DNA of 64,000 nucleotides. Origin: an uncultured Chiayiivirga sp. Its GTDB lineage: Bacteria > Pseudomonadota > Gammaproteobacteria > Xanthomonadales > Xanthomonadaceae. Positions 25,710-35,100 of this stretch are shown in pieces; the stretch's first letter is position 1; every line of letters begins with the position of its first letter. Made by a program: the position numbers and the translations under genes. The notes beneath the pieces are model-generated. The model was not told where the DNA came from and searched no databases. It was given only the letters and a program-made list of their open reading frames with translations. Location: positions 1-64,000 of the forward strand of contig CAKSZJ010000017.1 in the NCBI GenBank assembly GCA_934525595.1, given 5' to 3'.

Positions 25710-26969
25710 ATGGGCAAGCTGACGGATGTGCAGATTCGGAACTGGATCAAGGCCGGAGAGCGCTTCGAGGCGCGCGGCGATGGTGATGGTTTGTGGCTGA
25801 TCTATCGTCAAGACCATGCCACGCCGGTCTGGCGTTTCCGTTACCGGTTGGCCGGCAAGGCGCGCGTGATGAACCTGGGCAGCTACCGCGACCTGTCCCT
25901 GGCCGAAGCACGCCGCACGGTGAAGGAATTACGTGCCCGAGTGGCGCTGGGTTACGACGTGGCCGCCGAGAAACAGGAGCGCAAGCGGGAGGCGGTTGCC
26001 AAGATCGAGGCAGGCCAACGCCGGATCACCGTGGCGAAGCTGGCCGACGAATACTTCGAGCGGAACATCCTGGGCCGCTGGAAGCATCCCAACATCGTCC
26101 GCAGCCGGATCGAGCGCGACATCAAGCCCAACATCGGCAAGCTGTACGTCGAGGACGTGAAGCCTGCCCACATCGATGCCCTGATTCAGGCCGTCATCAA
26201 GCGTGGCGCGCCGACGGTGGCCAACGACGTGCTGCGCTGGGTGCGCCGGATGTTTGACTTCGCAGTGAAGCGGCACATGCTCCAGTTCAACCCGGCGGCA
26301 GCGTTCGGCCTGGCCGATGCCGGCGGAAAGGAGGAATCCCGCGACCGGGCGCTGTCACGCGATGAGCTGGTTTCCCTGTTCGATGCCATGCGCCGCGCCA
26401 AGGGATTCAGCACGGAGAACTTCCACGCCATCCGACTCCTGTTGCTGCTGGCCGTCCGCAAACAAGAGCTGACCGCCGCGCGCGTTGACGAGTTCGACCT
26501 TGACGCCGGCATCTGGCACTTGCCAGCAGAGCGCACCAAAACCGGGGCCGCGATCGACATCCCACTGGCAGCGCCAGCTATCGAGTCCCTGCACGAGTTG
26601 ATCCGGCTGGGCTGCGGCAGCGACTACCTGCTGCCGGCGCGGAAGCGACAGACGAACATGCTGCCCCACATCTACGAGGGTACGTTGAACGTCGCGATGG
26701 GCAAAGTGAAGCCGCTGATGAGCTGCCCACCGTTCACCCTGCACGACCTTCGGAGAACCTGCCGCACGCACCTGGCCGCCTTGGGGGTGGATCCGCACAT
26801 CGCCGAGAGGTGCCTGAATCACAAGCTCCGGGGCGTGGAAGGGATCTACAACCGTCACGACTACCTGCCCGAACGACGCGACGCACTGGCGCGCTGGGCC
26901 ACGCTGCTGGAAGCCTGCGAGGCCGGGGAAACGGCGAAGGTCACGCCACTGCGGCGCAAGACGGCATGA
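25710..26969 (+). CDS. int: Tyrosine-type site-specific integrase
   Basis: A 419-residue phage integrase. The N-terminal arm-binding domain of the P4/DUF4102 type (DGLWLIYRQD ... WRFRYRLAGKARVMNLGSY) is followed by a SAM-like core-binding domain (about 105-190) and the catalytic domain. Catalytic residues visible are Arg in AVRKQELTAA, the H-x-x-R box HDLRRTCRTHLA, His in LNHKLRGVEG and the nucleophile Tyr, probably in IYNRHDY. The ATG follows AAGGAGAGACGC. The next gene starts within its stop codon (ATGA). It should drive integration and excision of the 25513-44013 element. Confidence 0.95.
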   Translation: MGKLTDVQIRNWIKAGERFEARGDGDGLWLIYRQDHATPVWRFRYRLAGKARVMNLGSYRDLSLAEARRTVKELRARVALGYDVAAEKQERKREAVAKIEAGQRRITVAKLADEYFERNILGRWKHPNIVRSRIERDIKPNIGKLYVEDVKPAHIDALIQAVIKRGAPTVANDVLRWVRRMFDFAVKRHMLQFNPAAAFGLADAGGKEESRDRALSRDELVSLFDAMRRAKGFSTENFHAIRLLLLLAVRKQELTAARVDEFDLDAGIWHLPAERTKTGAAIDIPLAAPAIESLHELIRLGCGSDYLLPARKRQTNMLPHIYEGTLNVAMGKVKPLMSCPPFTLHDLRRTCRTHLAALGVDPHIAERCLNHKLRGVEGIYNRHDYLPERRDALARWATLLEACEAGETAKVTPLRRKTA

Positions 26970-27841
26970 GCTCTGGCCTGGCAGAGCCCGAAGGTGAGGA
27001 CCGCAGGGACCACGGCACACCGCTTCGGATTTCCGCGGATTGGCTCCTCGACAAAGCAAGGCGCGGCGACCGTCACGCCGCGGCTGTCCTGCTGGATAAA
27101 GCACTACAGGCCGTACGCGATTCCAGCATGGAGTCCGAAGTCAGGGGCTACCTCGCCAATTTCCTGAGTCGCTTACTTGACCGGTATAGCAGCAGCCCAT
27201 TCCGTCGGCGGGACGCAGCAGTGGCGTTATCGGGTCTGAAGTTTCCCCGCCGCGCCCTGGGTGAATCAGATCTTCCAGTCCGCGCACGAGCAGCCATCCG
27301 CGAAGACGCATCGCTTGATGCGATTGGCGAGTACCTGGGGGGCTTCTTCGACCAGGCCATTGCCCTTCACAGATTGAGCGGCTCCGGGCAACGGGCGTTG
27401 GAACCTTCGCTTGAGGCGCTGTACCCGTTCGATGGCAGGGGGCGACCTGAGTTGTCGCAGGATGAGTTGGACATGCTCGCCGCGCGCGTTCTGGTTGCCG
27501 ATCACTACGCCGATGCCGCAGCCGGGCGGCGCCTGTCGATCAAAAGGATCTGCGAATTCCTGGCCGATCACCTCTTCGATGAACTTCCGCAGGACGAGAC
27601 GCAGACTGGTGAGGCGTATCCCGTAGAAGATCCGCTGCTGGAAAAGGCTTGGGCAGCCTATCCGCTGGATGCCTACCTGCGCGCGTGGGCGGAAAACGGC
27701 GAGCAGCTACAGATGCTCTTCGTTACAGCAGGGCAGGACCGGAGGGCGCTCCTCCCGGAGGCCGAGGCGCTGGCACGGCTCCCCGATGTCGTGATTCGCG
27801 AGCTCAAATCACGCAACCGAAGGCGCCCCTCCAGGGCGTGA
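26966..27841 (+). CDS. Unknown protein translationally coupled to the integrase
   Basis: A 291-residue soluble, mostly helical protein that I do not recognise. It starts MSSGLAEPEGEDRRDH at an ATG overlapping the integrase stop by four bases, so it is almost certainly translated from the integrase message. The sequence is acidic with several Leu/Arg helices (SADWLLDKARRGDRHAAAV, EVRGYLANFLSRLLDRYSS) and a central SLDAIGEYLGGFFDQAI region; no metal-binding or nucleotide motif stands out. It ends in a basic tail (KSRNRRRPSRA). Possible roles are an excision factor, superinfection control or accessory function; none is supported directly. Confidence 0.6.
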   Translation: MSSGLAEPEGEDRRDHGTPLRISADWLLDKARRGDRHAAAVLLDKALQAVRDSSMESEVRGYLANFLSRLLDRYSSSPFRRRDAAVALSGLKFPRRALGESDLPVRARAAIREDASLDAIGEYLGGFFDQAIALHRLSGSGQRALEPSLEALYPFDGRGRPELSQDELDMLAARVLVADHYADAAAGRRLSIKRICEFLADHLFDELPQDETQTGEAYPVEDPLLEKAWAAYPLDAYLRAWAENGEQLQMLFVTAGQDRRALLPEAEALARLPDVVIRELKSRNRRRPSRA

Positions 27842-27922
27842 CGTCGCGCGCGAAACTCTCCGAATTAATCCACCCACCGCGCCGGCTTGGGCGCATAACG
27901 TAGGTGCGCCTTCCCAAGGCCG

Positions 27923-27942
27923 CCCGCGCAATTCCGCGCGGG
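27923..27942 (+). promoter_or_regulatory. Hairpin in the alpA leader
   Basis: CCCGCGC (27923-27929) and GCGCGGG (27936-27942) form a perfect seven-pair stem with a six-base loop, ending six bases before the GGAGA ribosome-binding site of the AlpA-like gene. It may influence translation of the operon's first regulator. Confidence 0.4.
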
Positions 27943-27960
27943 TGCGTTGGAGACAAAGCG

Positions 27961-28194
27961 ATGCCCGCTTGTACCAAAGCTGCCGTCAGTGGCGGCAGAC
28001 CAACCCACCTGATTCGCCTGCCTGTGGTTCTCGCGAGGACCGGGAAGAGTCGATCAACCCTATACCGTGAAGTCGCCGCAGGTACGTTCCCGCGCGGCGT
28101 TCGGATCGGTGACAACGCTGTGGCCTGGGTCGAAGCTGAGGTGGCGGATTGGATCGCTGCCCGAATCGCTGTGCGCGATAAGGAGGTGGCATGA
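27961..28194 (+). CDS. AlpA-family helix-turn-helix regulator
   Basis: A 77-residue DNA-binding protein. The motif IRLPVVLARTGKSRSTLYRE followed by VAAGTFPRGVRIG is the classic AlpA (MerR-like winged helix) signature. In P4-like elements such proteins activate integrase or excision genes. It starts at ATG 27961 with GGAGA seven bases upstream; a GTG at 27904 in frame has no comparable site. Its stop overlaps the next start (ATGA). It is the first gene of the rightward early operon, so it probably controls it. Confidence 0.85.
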   Translation: MPACTKAAVSGGRPTHLIRLPVVLARTGKSRSTLYREVAAGTFPRGVRIGDNAVAWVEAEVADWIAARIAVRDKEVA

Positions 28195-28520
28195 ACGCCC
28201 CGCCAAAACGACGAAGCCCGGCCGTTCGAGGGCCGGGCTTCGAGGAACAGCATGCGCTTGCGAACGCGCCCACATCCTACCGCAACTGCCGGTGGCCCGC
28301 ACCAGGCACCGCGCGTGCGGCGGTCCTCAATGCGCTGCTGGCCGGCCGCATTCTCACCGGCCTGACGGCCTGGCGTGAGCTCGGCGCAAGCCGCCTGGCA
28401 GCCGATGTCCATGCGCTGCGTGGCCTCGGCTGGCCAATCCTGAGCGAGGAGGCCGATGTCGCTGCGCGTGAAGGTCGTTCCGCCCGGATCGCGCAATATC
28501 GCATCGAGGTGCAGCCATGA
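28191..28520 (+). CDS. Winged-helix DNA-binding phage protein (HTH_39-like)
   Basis: A 109-residue protein. After a basic, Pro-rich N-terminus comes AAVLNALLAGRILTGLTAWR, then ELGASRLAADVHALRGLGWPI and RIAQYRIE. This matches the pattern of the small phage helix-turn-helix proteins (Pfam HTH_39) often found between regulators and replication genes. It probably binds DNA as an early regulator. Start and stop both overlap the neighbours by four bases (ATGA), so it is part of one coupled operon. Confidence 0.7.
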   Translation: MNAPPKRRSPAVRGPGFEEQHALANAPTSYRNCRWPAPGTARAAVLNALLAGRILTGLTAWRELGASRLAADVHALRGLGWPILSEEADVAAREGRSARIAQYRIEVQP

Positions 28521-28768
28521 ACCGGCCGCCACTGACCTGCGAGGAATGGGCCAACGCTGCCGCGCGCTACCACTCGCTTGCATGCGAGTTGATCCACCAG
28601 GTGGATTCGGGCCGACTCGTCGAGGCTCCCGGATCGAGCTTCCGCGACCGCCAAAATGTTCGCGCGTACCTCAGCGCGGTGCGCTCCATCCTCGCGGACG
28701 GTCCGTTTGATAGCGAGCCGGATGACTTCGACTCCGTCGATGGCGACGACTCCGGGGGTGGGACATGA
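28517..28768 (+). CDS. Small acidic protein of unknown function
   Basis: An 83-residue protein that I do not recognise. It starts MNRPPLTCEEWANAAARYHS and has a helical first half and a strongly acidic tail (DSEPDDFDSVDGDDSGGG). The ATGA overlaps with the genes on both sides show that it belongs to the same translated operon. Acidic tails occur in DNA-mimic and protein-binding phage products, but nothing specific supports such a role here. Confidence 0.6.
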   Translation: MNRPPLTCEEWANAAARYHSLACELIHQVDSGRLVEAPGSSFRDRQNVRAYLSAVRSILADGPFDSEPDDFDSVDGDDSGGGT

Positions 28769-29559
28769 GCACGCTCATCATGGCCCGCTGTTGGCCCCTT
28801 CTGATGCCGCCCACGGCCAAGGCGGTGCTGATCTCTTTGGCGGACAACGCCAACGACCACGGCGTGTGCTGGCCATCACAGCCGACAATCGCCGCGCGCG
28901 TTTGCCTGAGTGAACGGGCAGTGCGAAATGCGATCAAGTGGCTGGAGGAAGCAGGCTACCTGGTCGCGGATCGGAGCAACGGACGCCACACCCGGTACAC
29001 CATCACCCTGACCCCGGCACCAGGTGCCACCCCGGAACGAGGTGCCGGGGCGGAACGTCGTGCCGGTGACCCCGGCACGTCGTGCCGCCAACCCCGGCAC
29101 GACGTGCCACCTAACCGTAAAGAACCATCAAAAACCGTCAAAAACAACAGCATCGCCGATGCGGTGACGGACGACCCACCTCCCCGAGGTCGGCGCGGAA
29201 CGCGCCTCCCTGATGGATGGCAGCCAAGCGGTGCAGTGCGGGAATGGGCAGCAGCAGAGTTCCCGGCGGTGAGCATCGAGGCGGAACTGGCGGCCTTCAC
29301 GGACTACTGGCGGGCGGTGCCCGGGCAGCGGGGGGTGAAGTTGGACTGGGACGCGACATTCCGGAACCGGATTCGCGAAGTCGCCGCACGTCGGCGCAAC
29401 GGAGGGATGACCAATGGACCACATCGCGAAAGCGCTGCCGGACGTGCGGAGCGACTTGCCCGCGAAGGCGACGAGCGCGACGCGCGACGGGCTCGGGAGG
29501 CGGCCTCGCACATCCAGCGGCCGGTGATCGAAGGTTGCTGGTCGGAGGTTTTCCCATGA
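28765..29559 (+). CDS. Replication-initiation-type helix-turn-helix protein with internal iterons
   Basis: A 264-residue protein. The N-terminal winged helix (LADNANDHGVCWPSQPTIAA ... SERAVRNAIKWLEEAGYLVA) is the HTH_36 type found in phage and plasmid replication initiators such as lambda O-like proteins. A low-complexity linker (about residues 84-120) is encoded by a DNA array of five 13-bp palindromic repeats. A C-terminal domain with LPDGWQPSGAVREWA and an F-x-D-Y-W-R block resembles the helicase-loading tail of phage DnaT/O-like proteins. It would bind its own coding region to start element replication. The gene is coupled to the upstream ORF by ATGA. Confidence 0.75.
   Translation: MSTLIMARCWPLLMPPTAKAVLISLADNANDHGVCWPSQPTIAARVCLSERAVRNAIKWLEEAGYLVADRSNGRHTRYTITLTPAPGATPERGAGAERRAGDPGTSCRQPRHDVPPNRKEPSKTVKNNSIADAVTDDPPPRGRRGTRLPDGWQPSGAVREWAAAEFPAVSIEAELAAFTDYWRAVPGQRGVKLDWDATFRNRIREVAARRRNGGMTNGPHRESAAGRAERLAREGDERDARRAREAASHIQRPVIEGCWSEVFP
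29016..29160. other. Candidate replication origin: five iterons followed by an A-rich stretch
   Basis: Five copies of an interrupted palindrome, consensus GG(C/A)AC-S-W-S-GTGCC (13 bp), start at 29016, 29034, 29052, 29074 and 29096, with spacings of 18, 18, 22 and 22 bases. Three copies are perfect palindromes, for example GGCACGTCGTGCC. Directly downstream, 29110-29160 is unusually A-rich for this GC-rich region (runs such as CAAAAACC). Iterons inside the initiator gene plus an adjacent unwinding-prone stretch is the layout of lambda-type origins. Confidence 0.65.
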
Positions 29560-29822
29560 TCCAGCACCTGGAACTCAAACGAGGTGCGGCCCGGCTCGTC
29601 GTCGTCAGATTCAGCCTCGAAGAGGTGGTCGTCCACCTCAGCGACGACGAAGGGCAGACGGTTCTTTGTGCCGTGGCTCCGCTCAGGGCCTGTGCCCTGG
29701 AATATCGGGATCCGCCATTCGCCGGCCAGTTTGTCGCGCGCTTCGGGCAGGCCTTGCTGCCCCTGCACCAAGGCGAGGCGGCACAGGTCGCGGGCCTGCT
29801 GCAAGCGCGGTGGCCGCTGTGA
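29556..29822 (+). CDS. Small protein of unknown function
   Basis: An 88-residue protein starting MIQHLELKRGAARLVVVRFS after a GGAGG site, four bases of overlap after the replication gene. Alternating hydrophobic segments (LVVVRFSLEEVVVHLSDD) suggest a small beta-sheet fold. No motif is recognised. Its stop overlaps the GTG of the following gene (GTGA), so it belongs to the same operon as the replication gene. Confidence 0.55.
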   Translation: MIQHLELKRGAARLVVVRFSLEEVVVHLSDDEGQTVLCAVAPLRACALEYRDPPFAGQFVARFGQALLPLHQGEAAQVAGLLQARWPL

Positions 29823-30274
29823 GCCGGCGCGGGTGTTGGGACGCTCGCCGCGACCCGGGCGCACTGCGTGCGCTACAAGGCTGGTCATGCCGCTCAGCAT
29901 CCGATGCGGCGCTCGGCTTGGCACTGGCCGGTTCTGGCTCGGATGACATTGGCACGGCCGCGCTGCTCTGGCGTTTTGGACTGGACGACCACGCAGCTAC
30001 CGTCATCGTTCCAAGGCTCGCCGCGTTGGTGTTGCTGGAATCCGAACGAGCACGGATTCCTGTTGGCGACGATCAGGCCGCAGGCATCGTGGAACTCGCA
30101 ATGCGTCGCTTCCGAGATGAGGACTGCGGATCGGTAGCGACGGCTGCCAAACGAGCGGGAATGCGGCGCGCGAGCTTCGAGCACCTGCTGGCGCGAGTGC
30201 AGGGGGCGCTATGGGGATCTCTTCCGGGCAGCCTGGAGCGCTTCTTCGCAACTTTCGCGCAGGACGCCGCGTGA
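29819..30274 (+). CDS. Unknown helical protein, possibly DNA-binding
   Basis: A 151-residue protein starting at a GTG that overlaps the previous stop (GTGA). The first third is hydrophobic and Ala/Leu-rich, without a clear transmembrane helix. The C-terminal third (SVATAAKRAGMRRASFEHLL) could be a helix-turn-helix like those of late activators. I cannot assign a family. Position between the replication genes and the virion-type genes would suit a late regulator, which is inference from order alone. Confidence 0.5.
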   Translation: MSRRGCWDARRDPGALRALQGWSCRSASDAALGLALAGSGSDDIGTAALLWRFGLDDHAATVIVPRLAALVLLESERARIPVGDDQAAGIVELAMRRFRDEDCGSVATAAKRAGMRRASFEHLLARVQGALWGSLPGSLERFFATFAQDAA

Positions 30275-30411
30275 TTGTGGGCTGGGACCGATTTGCACCC
30301 ACGGATCGGGATACTGATCCCATGACACCAGACGACATCCGCGACCGCGCTGCCCGAGTGGCAAGCATGGCGCTGGTGAGGCTTTCGCGACCAAGACCGG
30401 AGGAATACGCC

Positions 30412-31614
30412 GTGGCAAACGGATTTTTTGAGGGCCCGGACGGGCGTCGTCGGACATTCGACCGCGACGGTCGGGAAACCACACCGGGCATGGATGGCGC
30501 GCAAGCTGCCCCACGACTGACCCGGATGCCACAGGGGCCGCAGGCCGGAGGTTCGCAGAGTCTGACGCGCGCGATTCCCCAGCCCGTCACGCCGGCACCT
30601 GGCGCGCCGAATGCTCTTGGCGGCTCGCTCAGCGTGATGCCATCAAACGCCGGTGCGCCCACACTGACGCGATCCGCAATGGATCAGACGGCCGCGCCGC
30701 TCATCCGCCCGCAAGCCACGGCGCAGGCCCCTACCGTGAACCTGACCCGCCCGACGTACAGTGCAGCCCCCGCGCGCGCCGCAACGCATTCCCTTGTGGA
30801 TCCGCGCAGCACGGCAGGCGAGATGTTGCGGCGGGCGGATATGGCGGCGAGTGAAATCAGTTTCCACGCACGCGGTGCGCCCAAGACGCGCGCGCAGCTG
30901 GAAGCACTGACCGCCGGTGCGCGAGCACGGCAACAGTTCTGGCTGGATCAGGCGGCGTCGGTGCCCGGTGCCGCGCGGCGCATCGGGGAGATTCAGGCCG
31001 AGCAGGCCGGGAGGGGCCAGCTCGATGCCGCCACGCAGGCATCCGCCGAACGCATCGCCGGCACACAGAGTGCGTCCCGTCTTGCTGCCGAGCAGGTACA
31101 GCAGCAGGGCGCGATGGATCGCGCGAGGGTGGAAGGCCAGTTCCAGCTGCGCCGCCCGCAGAAGCCGGTCCAACTGGCGGACGGCACGCTTGCCGCTCCG
31201 GGGCCGGACGGCCAGATGCAGCCGTTCACGATGCCGGATGGAAGCCCGGCGATGGGGGCGCTGCAACGCTCGCCGGTCGACCAATCGGCGCTGGCCCGGC
31301 TCGTGCCCAGCCTGACCGAGCAGTTCTTGGGCGCGGATTCGTACGGAATGGTCCCCGACCCGGCCGCGAAGAACGGGCGTCGGCCCGCAACGGCGGCAGA
31401 CCGGCAGAGCGCCTACCAGCAGGCGGTGGCCGCCGCGCGCGAGACCCTCGGCGGTGGCTCAGCAGCCACGCCCCCGCAGGCATCCAGCAGCTCGCCGGCA
31501 GGAGGTCGCCCGGCATCGCTGGAGGCTTTCCTCGAAAAGGCCCGCACCGCCAATCCCGGCTACTCCGACGAAGAGCTGACGGAGTTCTACACGCAGACCT
31601 ACGGCGCGCGCTGA
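30412..31614 (+). CDS. Ala/Gln-rich protein preceding the giant gene, possible virion or ejection protein
   Basis: About 400 residues. The N-terminus VANGFFEGPDGRRRTFDRDG is followed by long Pro/Ala/Thr-rich segments, then a Gln/Ala-rich helical region (ASAERIAGTQSASRLAAEQV) and a C-terminal helical domain (SLEAFLEKARTANPGYSDEE). Similar low-complexity, helical proteins stand just before LPD38-type giant genes in podoviruses, where both are thought to be internal virion proteins. No enzyme motif is seen. The GTG at 30412 has GGAGG eight bases upstream; an in-frame GTG at 30271 (overlapping the previous stop) or the ATG at 30322 are alternatives. Confidence 0.55.
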   Translation: MANGFFEGPDGRRRTFDRDGRETTPGMDGAQAAPRLTRMPQGPQAGGSQSLTRAIPQPVTPAPGAPNALGGSLSVMPSNAGAPTLTRSAMDQTAAPLIRPQATAQAPTVNLTRPTYSAAPARAATHSLVDPRSTAGEMLRRADMAASEISFHARGAPKTRAQLEALTAGARARQQFWLDQAASVPGAARRIGEIQAEQAGRGQLDAATQASAERIAGTQSASRLAAEQVQQQGAMDRARVEGQFQLRRPQKPVQLADGTLAAPGPDGQMQPFTMPDGSPAMGALQRSPVDQSALARLVPSLTEQFLGADSYGMVPDPAAKNGRRPATAADRQSAYQQAVAAARETLGGGSAATPPQASSSSPAGGRPASLEAFLEKARTANPGYSDEELTEFYTQTYGAR

Positions 31615-31656
31615 CAGCCAGTGCCGCCACACCCAACCTGAAAAAGGAAGCACACC

Positions 31657-32019
31657 ATGAGCGACACCGTTGAAGAAATCGCCAAGCTCGAAACCCTCAA
31701 GGCGGCTGTCACCCGCCTGGGGCGCCTGTATGACAACGAGGCAAAGGCGCGCGACGCCAACCTTCAAAACATCAACGCAGCCTGGGAGTTCTGGGCCAAG
31801 GGCCAGCCGGAACTGGCGGACGCCGAGAAGAAGGCGTTCGAGGAGCAGTTCCAGGCTACTGATCGGAAGTTCGCCGCGCTCCAAGCAGACCTGGCCGAGA
31901 TAGCTGATAACGCGCTCCAGGTGGTGATGCTCCGCGAGGAAAACCGGAAGCTGACTGCGCAACTTGCCGAGGTGGCCGACTTCCGTGCCCGGCTGAATGC
32001 GTTTCTGCAAGGCACGTGA
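31657..32019 (+). CDS. Small coiled-coil protein of unknown function
   Basis: A 120-residue acidic protein after an AAGGAAG ribosome-binding site. Almost all of it is predicted helix with heptad-like spacing: EEIAKLETLKAAVTRLGRLY, then a QFQATDRKFAALQADLAEIA segment and REENRKLTAQLAEVADFRARL. It may assemble with the proteins on either side. A strong terminator follows, separating it from the giant gene. Family unknown. Confidence 0.6.
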   Translation: MSDTVEEIAKLETLKAAVTRLGRLYDNEAKARDANLQNINAAWEFWAKGQPELADAEKKAFEEQFQATDRKFAALQADLAEIADNALQVVMLREENRKLTAQLAEVADFRARLNAFLQGT

Positions 32020-32059
32020 TCCGATCGCACCCACGCCGCTGCCTGTGTCCTGAACCCAC

Positions 32060-32083
32060 GCCCCGCCATCGCGCGGGGCTTTT
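32060..32083 (+). terminator. Intrinsic terminator before the giant gene
   Basis: GCCCCGC (32060-32066) pairs with GCGGGGC (32073-32079), followed by TTTT. The giant gene starts 43 bases later behind its own GGAGG, so it probably has its own promoter or depends on read-through. Confidence 0.8.
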
Positions 32084-32125
32084 CGATTCCCGCCATCGAA
32101 GTGCCCACACCTGGAGGCCTGAACC

Positions 32126-35100
32126 ATGAGCGACGCCCAGCCCCTACGCCGTCCGATTGTCGACCCGTGGGCACCCGCCAGCCCGGTGCAGGCGGGCGCG
32201 CTCAAGCGCGAGCGCCCGGCCATCGTCGACCCTTGGAGTTCGGCTGGACAGGATCCGGGGCTGACCGCGAACAACGCGCAGCCGAAGAGCGCATCCCCGT
32301 CACTTTTCCGCACCGCTGGGGATCTGGCGCGGCTTGGCGGGGGCGGCATGGTCGCCGGAACGGGCCGGGCCATCGAGGGCATTGAGCGGGGCATTGCGGA
32401 CAACTTCCGAGAATCGAAACCGGGCCGAGTCCGTTTCCTGGATGAGAGCGGCCAGCCCGCGCCGATGACGGAGTCCCAGCGGGAACGGCTGCGCGCCTGG
32501 GCGGAGCGCAATCCGGCCTATGAGCCGTCCCGCGTCTCGCAGAGCCTCAAGCGCACCGGCGAGAGCATCCAGGAGGGCGTGTCGCCATCGATGAAACAGG
32601 CGATGGCCGATTCGGAGATTGACGGCGACATTCTTTCCCCGAGCACCTGGACGCTGGGCAAAGACCCGTCGGCGCGTGGACTGCTTGGCCACATCACGAA
32701 GGTGGGCGGCGAGATGGCTCCCATCGTGGCCGCCGGTGCCATCCCCGTGGTGGGTCCGGGTGCTGCCGTCGCAGCGGCTACGGGCCAGTCGTACAGCGGT
32801 GCTTACGAGGAAGCGCACGACCACGTGCTGAACGCCCCCGCAGATGAGTTGGAGAAGTCGTCCCGCTATCGCGAATTGATCACCGCCGGCCTGTCGGAAG
32901 GTGATGCAAGGAAGGTGCTCGCCGATGAAGCAGGGCGTGGGGCAGCAGGTGTCGCCGCCCCGATTGGCGGGGTGTCCGGTGCAATTCTGGGTGGTGTCGC
33001 CACGAAGCCGCTACAGAACGCCATCGCCAGCCGGGCCGGCAACACGTTCGGCGCGCGCCTGCTGGGCAACCTGGCGGAAATGCCGCTGGAGGGCTTGCAG
33101 GAAGTCGCCGAATCCATGGGCGGGCGCTACGGCGCGAACCAGGCGGCGGGACTGGATCGCGATCTGTCTGAGGGCACGTTCGCGGACTTCGCCCTGGGTG
33201 CTGCGGCGGCCGGTCCTGCGGCGGTCGTGCACTCGGCCAGCAGTGGAACCCCCCGCGGTGATCGGGATTCGGGCATGACGGCACAGGAGCGTGCGGAGCT
33301 GATTGCCAGCGACACGCCATCCGCCGCGGCACCGTTGGCCTTGCCCCCGCCGGGTGCCATCACGGTGGATTCCGAAGGCAACGCGATGGCGCCAGCGCAG
33401 GCGCGCGAACGGGAATCGCTGGGCCTGACTCCGGACGTGCTCCGCGCGCAGGCCCAACAGGAAGCGCGGCAGGCGGTGGCGTTCCCGGACGCTGCACCCG
33501 GCTCGCTGGCCGATGCCGCCAATGCCTTGCCCCAGAACACCCCCACGCTGCCGGACGGATCACCACTGCCGGATCCTGCCGGCGGGCCGCTGTCGCGCGT
33601 GGTGGGTGATGGCGTGGCTACGGGTGCTATCCCGACCGGTGCGACGACGTGGGAACAGGCACAGGCGGTCATTGCCCTGGACGCGGCCGATGCTCGGCAG
33701 TCTGCCCAGCGCGAACGGGAGATGGACGCGATTCTGCGCGAGTCGCGCTTGCCTGCCGCGCTGTACGACGCGGAGGTCGCGCGCGCGGCCGGGGTGGACG
33801 AGGTGGCGCGCGCGCCGACGGCCATGGAGCTGGCGATGCAGCGCGCTCGATCCGAAGCCGAGGCGAAGAGCACGCGCGCCGCGATTGTTGATCCGTGGGC
33901 GGCACCGAACACACCCGAATCGGCCAAATCGCAGGGCGCAAATTTGCGCTTTGCCGAGAATTCAACGAGTTATGCGCCTGGTGATCAAAGTTATGCGCCG
34001 CAGGATCCGAGTCTGGATCCTGCACTCATCACACAGAGCCCCGACAGCATCACCCCGGTGCGGTTCGAGCCTTTGGGGGCCAACGGGCTGCTTGTATACG
34101 GCGACGCGGCAGAGATTCGTGCACGGCTTGCCGAGGTGGGGTTTCCCAAGAAGGGGCGGAACCGGGATGGCGCGCTGCGCTTCGACGCGGCAGACCGTCA
34201 GGCATTGGAAGCCGCCTTGTCGCAGCCCCCGACCAGGCCGGGGCAGGATTCCACGCTCCCGGCGAGCACGCCGGACACCGCGCAGGGCGACACCCTGGCC
34301 GAGCATCAGGCCCCGCCGCGCGCCGCACCATCGCCCACCGGCAACCTCGCCGCGCCGATCACCCCGCCGTGGATGACCTCGGCTACCGGAGAAACGAGCA
34401 CCCCGACCATCGAGCAAATCCGCGCAGCCGTGGAACAACAGGTCGCCGCCCAGCACCGCCACAACGGCAGCACGGGAGTGAATAGCCCAGCCTTGTCGCG
34501 CGCGTGGGGTGTTCCACAGAAGGATGTTTCCCGGATCGCCCGACAGGTGCGGGCGAACTTCGACCCTGCCCGGGTGGAATCGGCACCGCCTGCCGTAGAA
34601 CCGGCGCGCGCGGCCGGCCGGACGCAGCCCCGCCCGGCAATTCGTGATCCGTTCGCGGTGCCGCAGGACACGGTCGACGGCAGCACCGCACCCAGCAGCA
34701 TCAGCGCCAGCACCGCGGCTATCGCCACCCATGCCGATCCCGGCCAGCCGTCCGAACCGGCGACACCTGCCGTCATTGCCGATTCGGCGGCCACCGTGGC
34801 GCGGCACCCCACCGTACCTATGAAGCAGGCGCGCGCCGAGCTGATCGAGCGCATCGACGAAGCCATCAGGGCAGCGCCGACGGCATCACCAGGGAGCGTC
34901 GCGGATCCGATCCTGAGTAAGCCGAGGACGGTTTCAGGAAAGCGCGAGCACGATGTCACCGTTCAGCGGACGCTGGATAACGGCCTGGACGTGCCCACCC
35001 TCACGCTGCGGCAGAACACCGCCGGTGGCTGGAACGTCATGCACGGGCGAGCCAAGCTCGCCGATGCCGCTGATCTTGACGCTGCCCGCCGACTCGCGGG

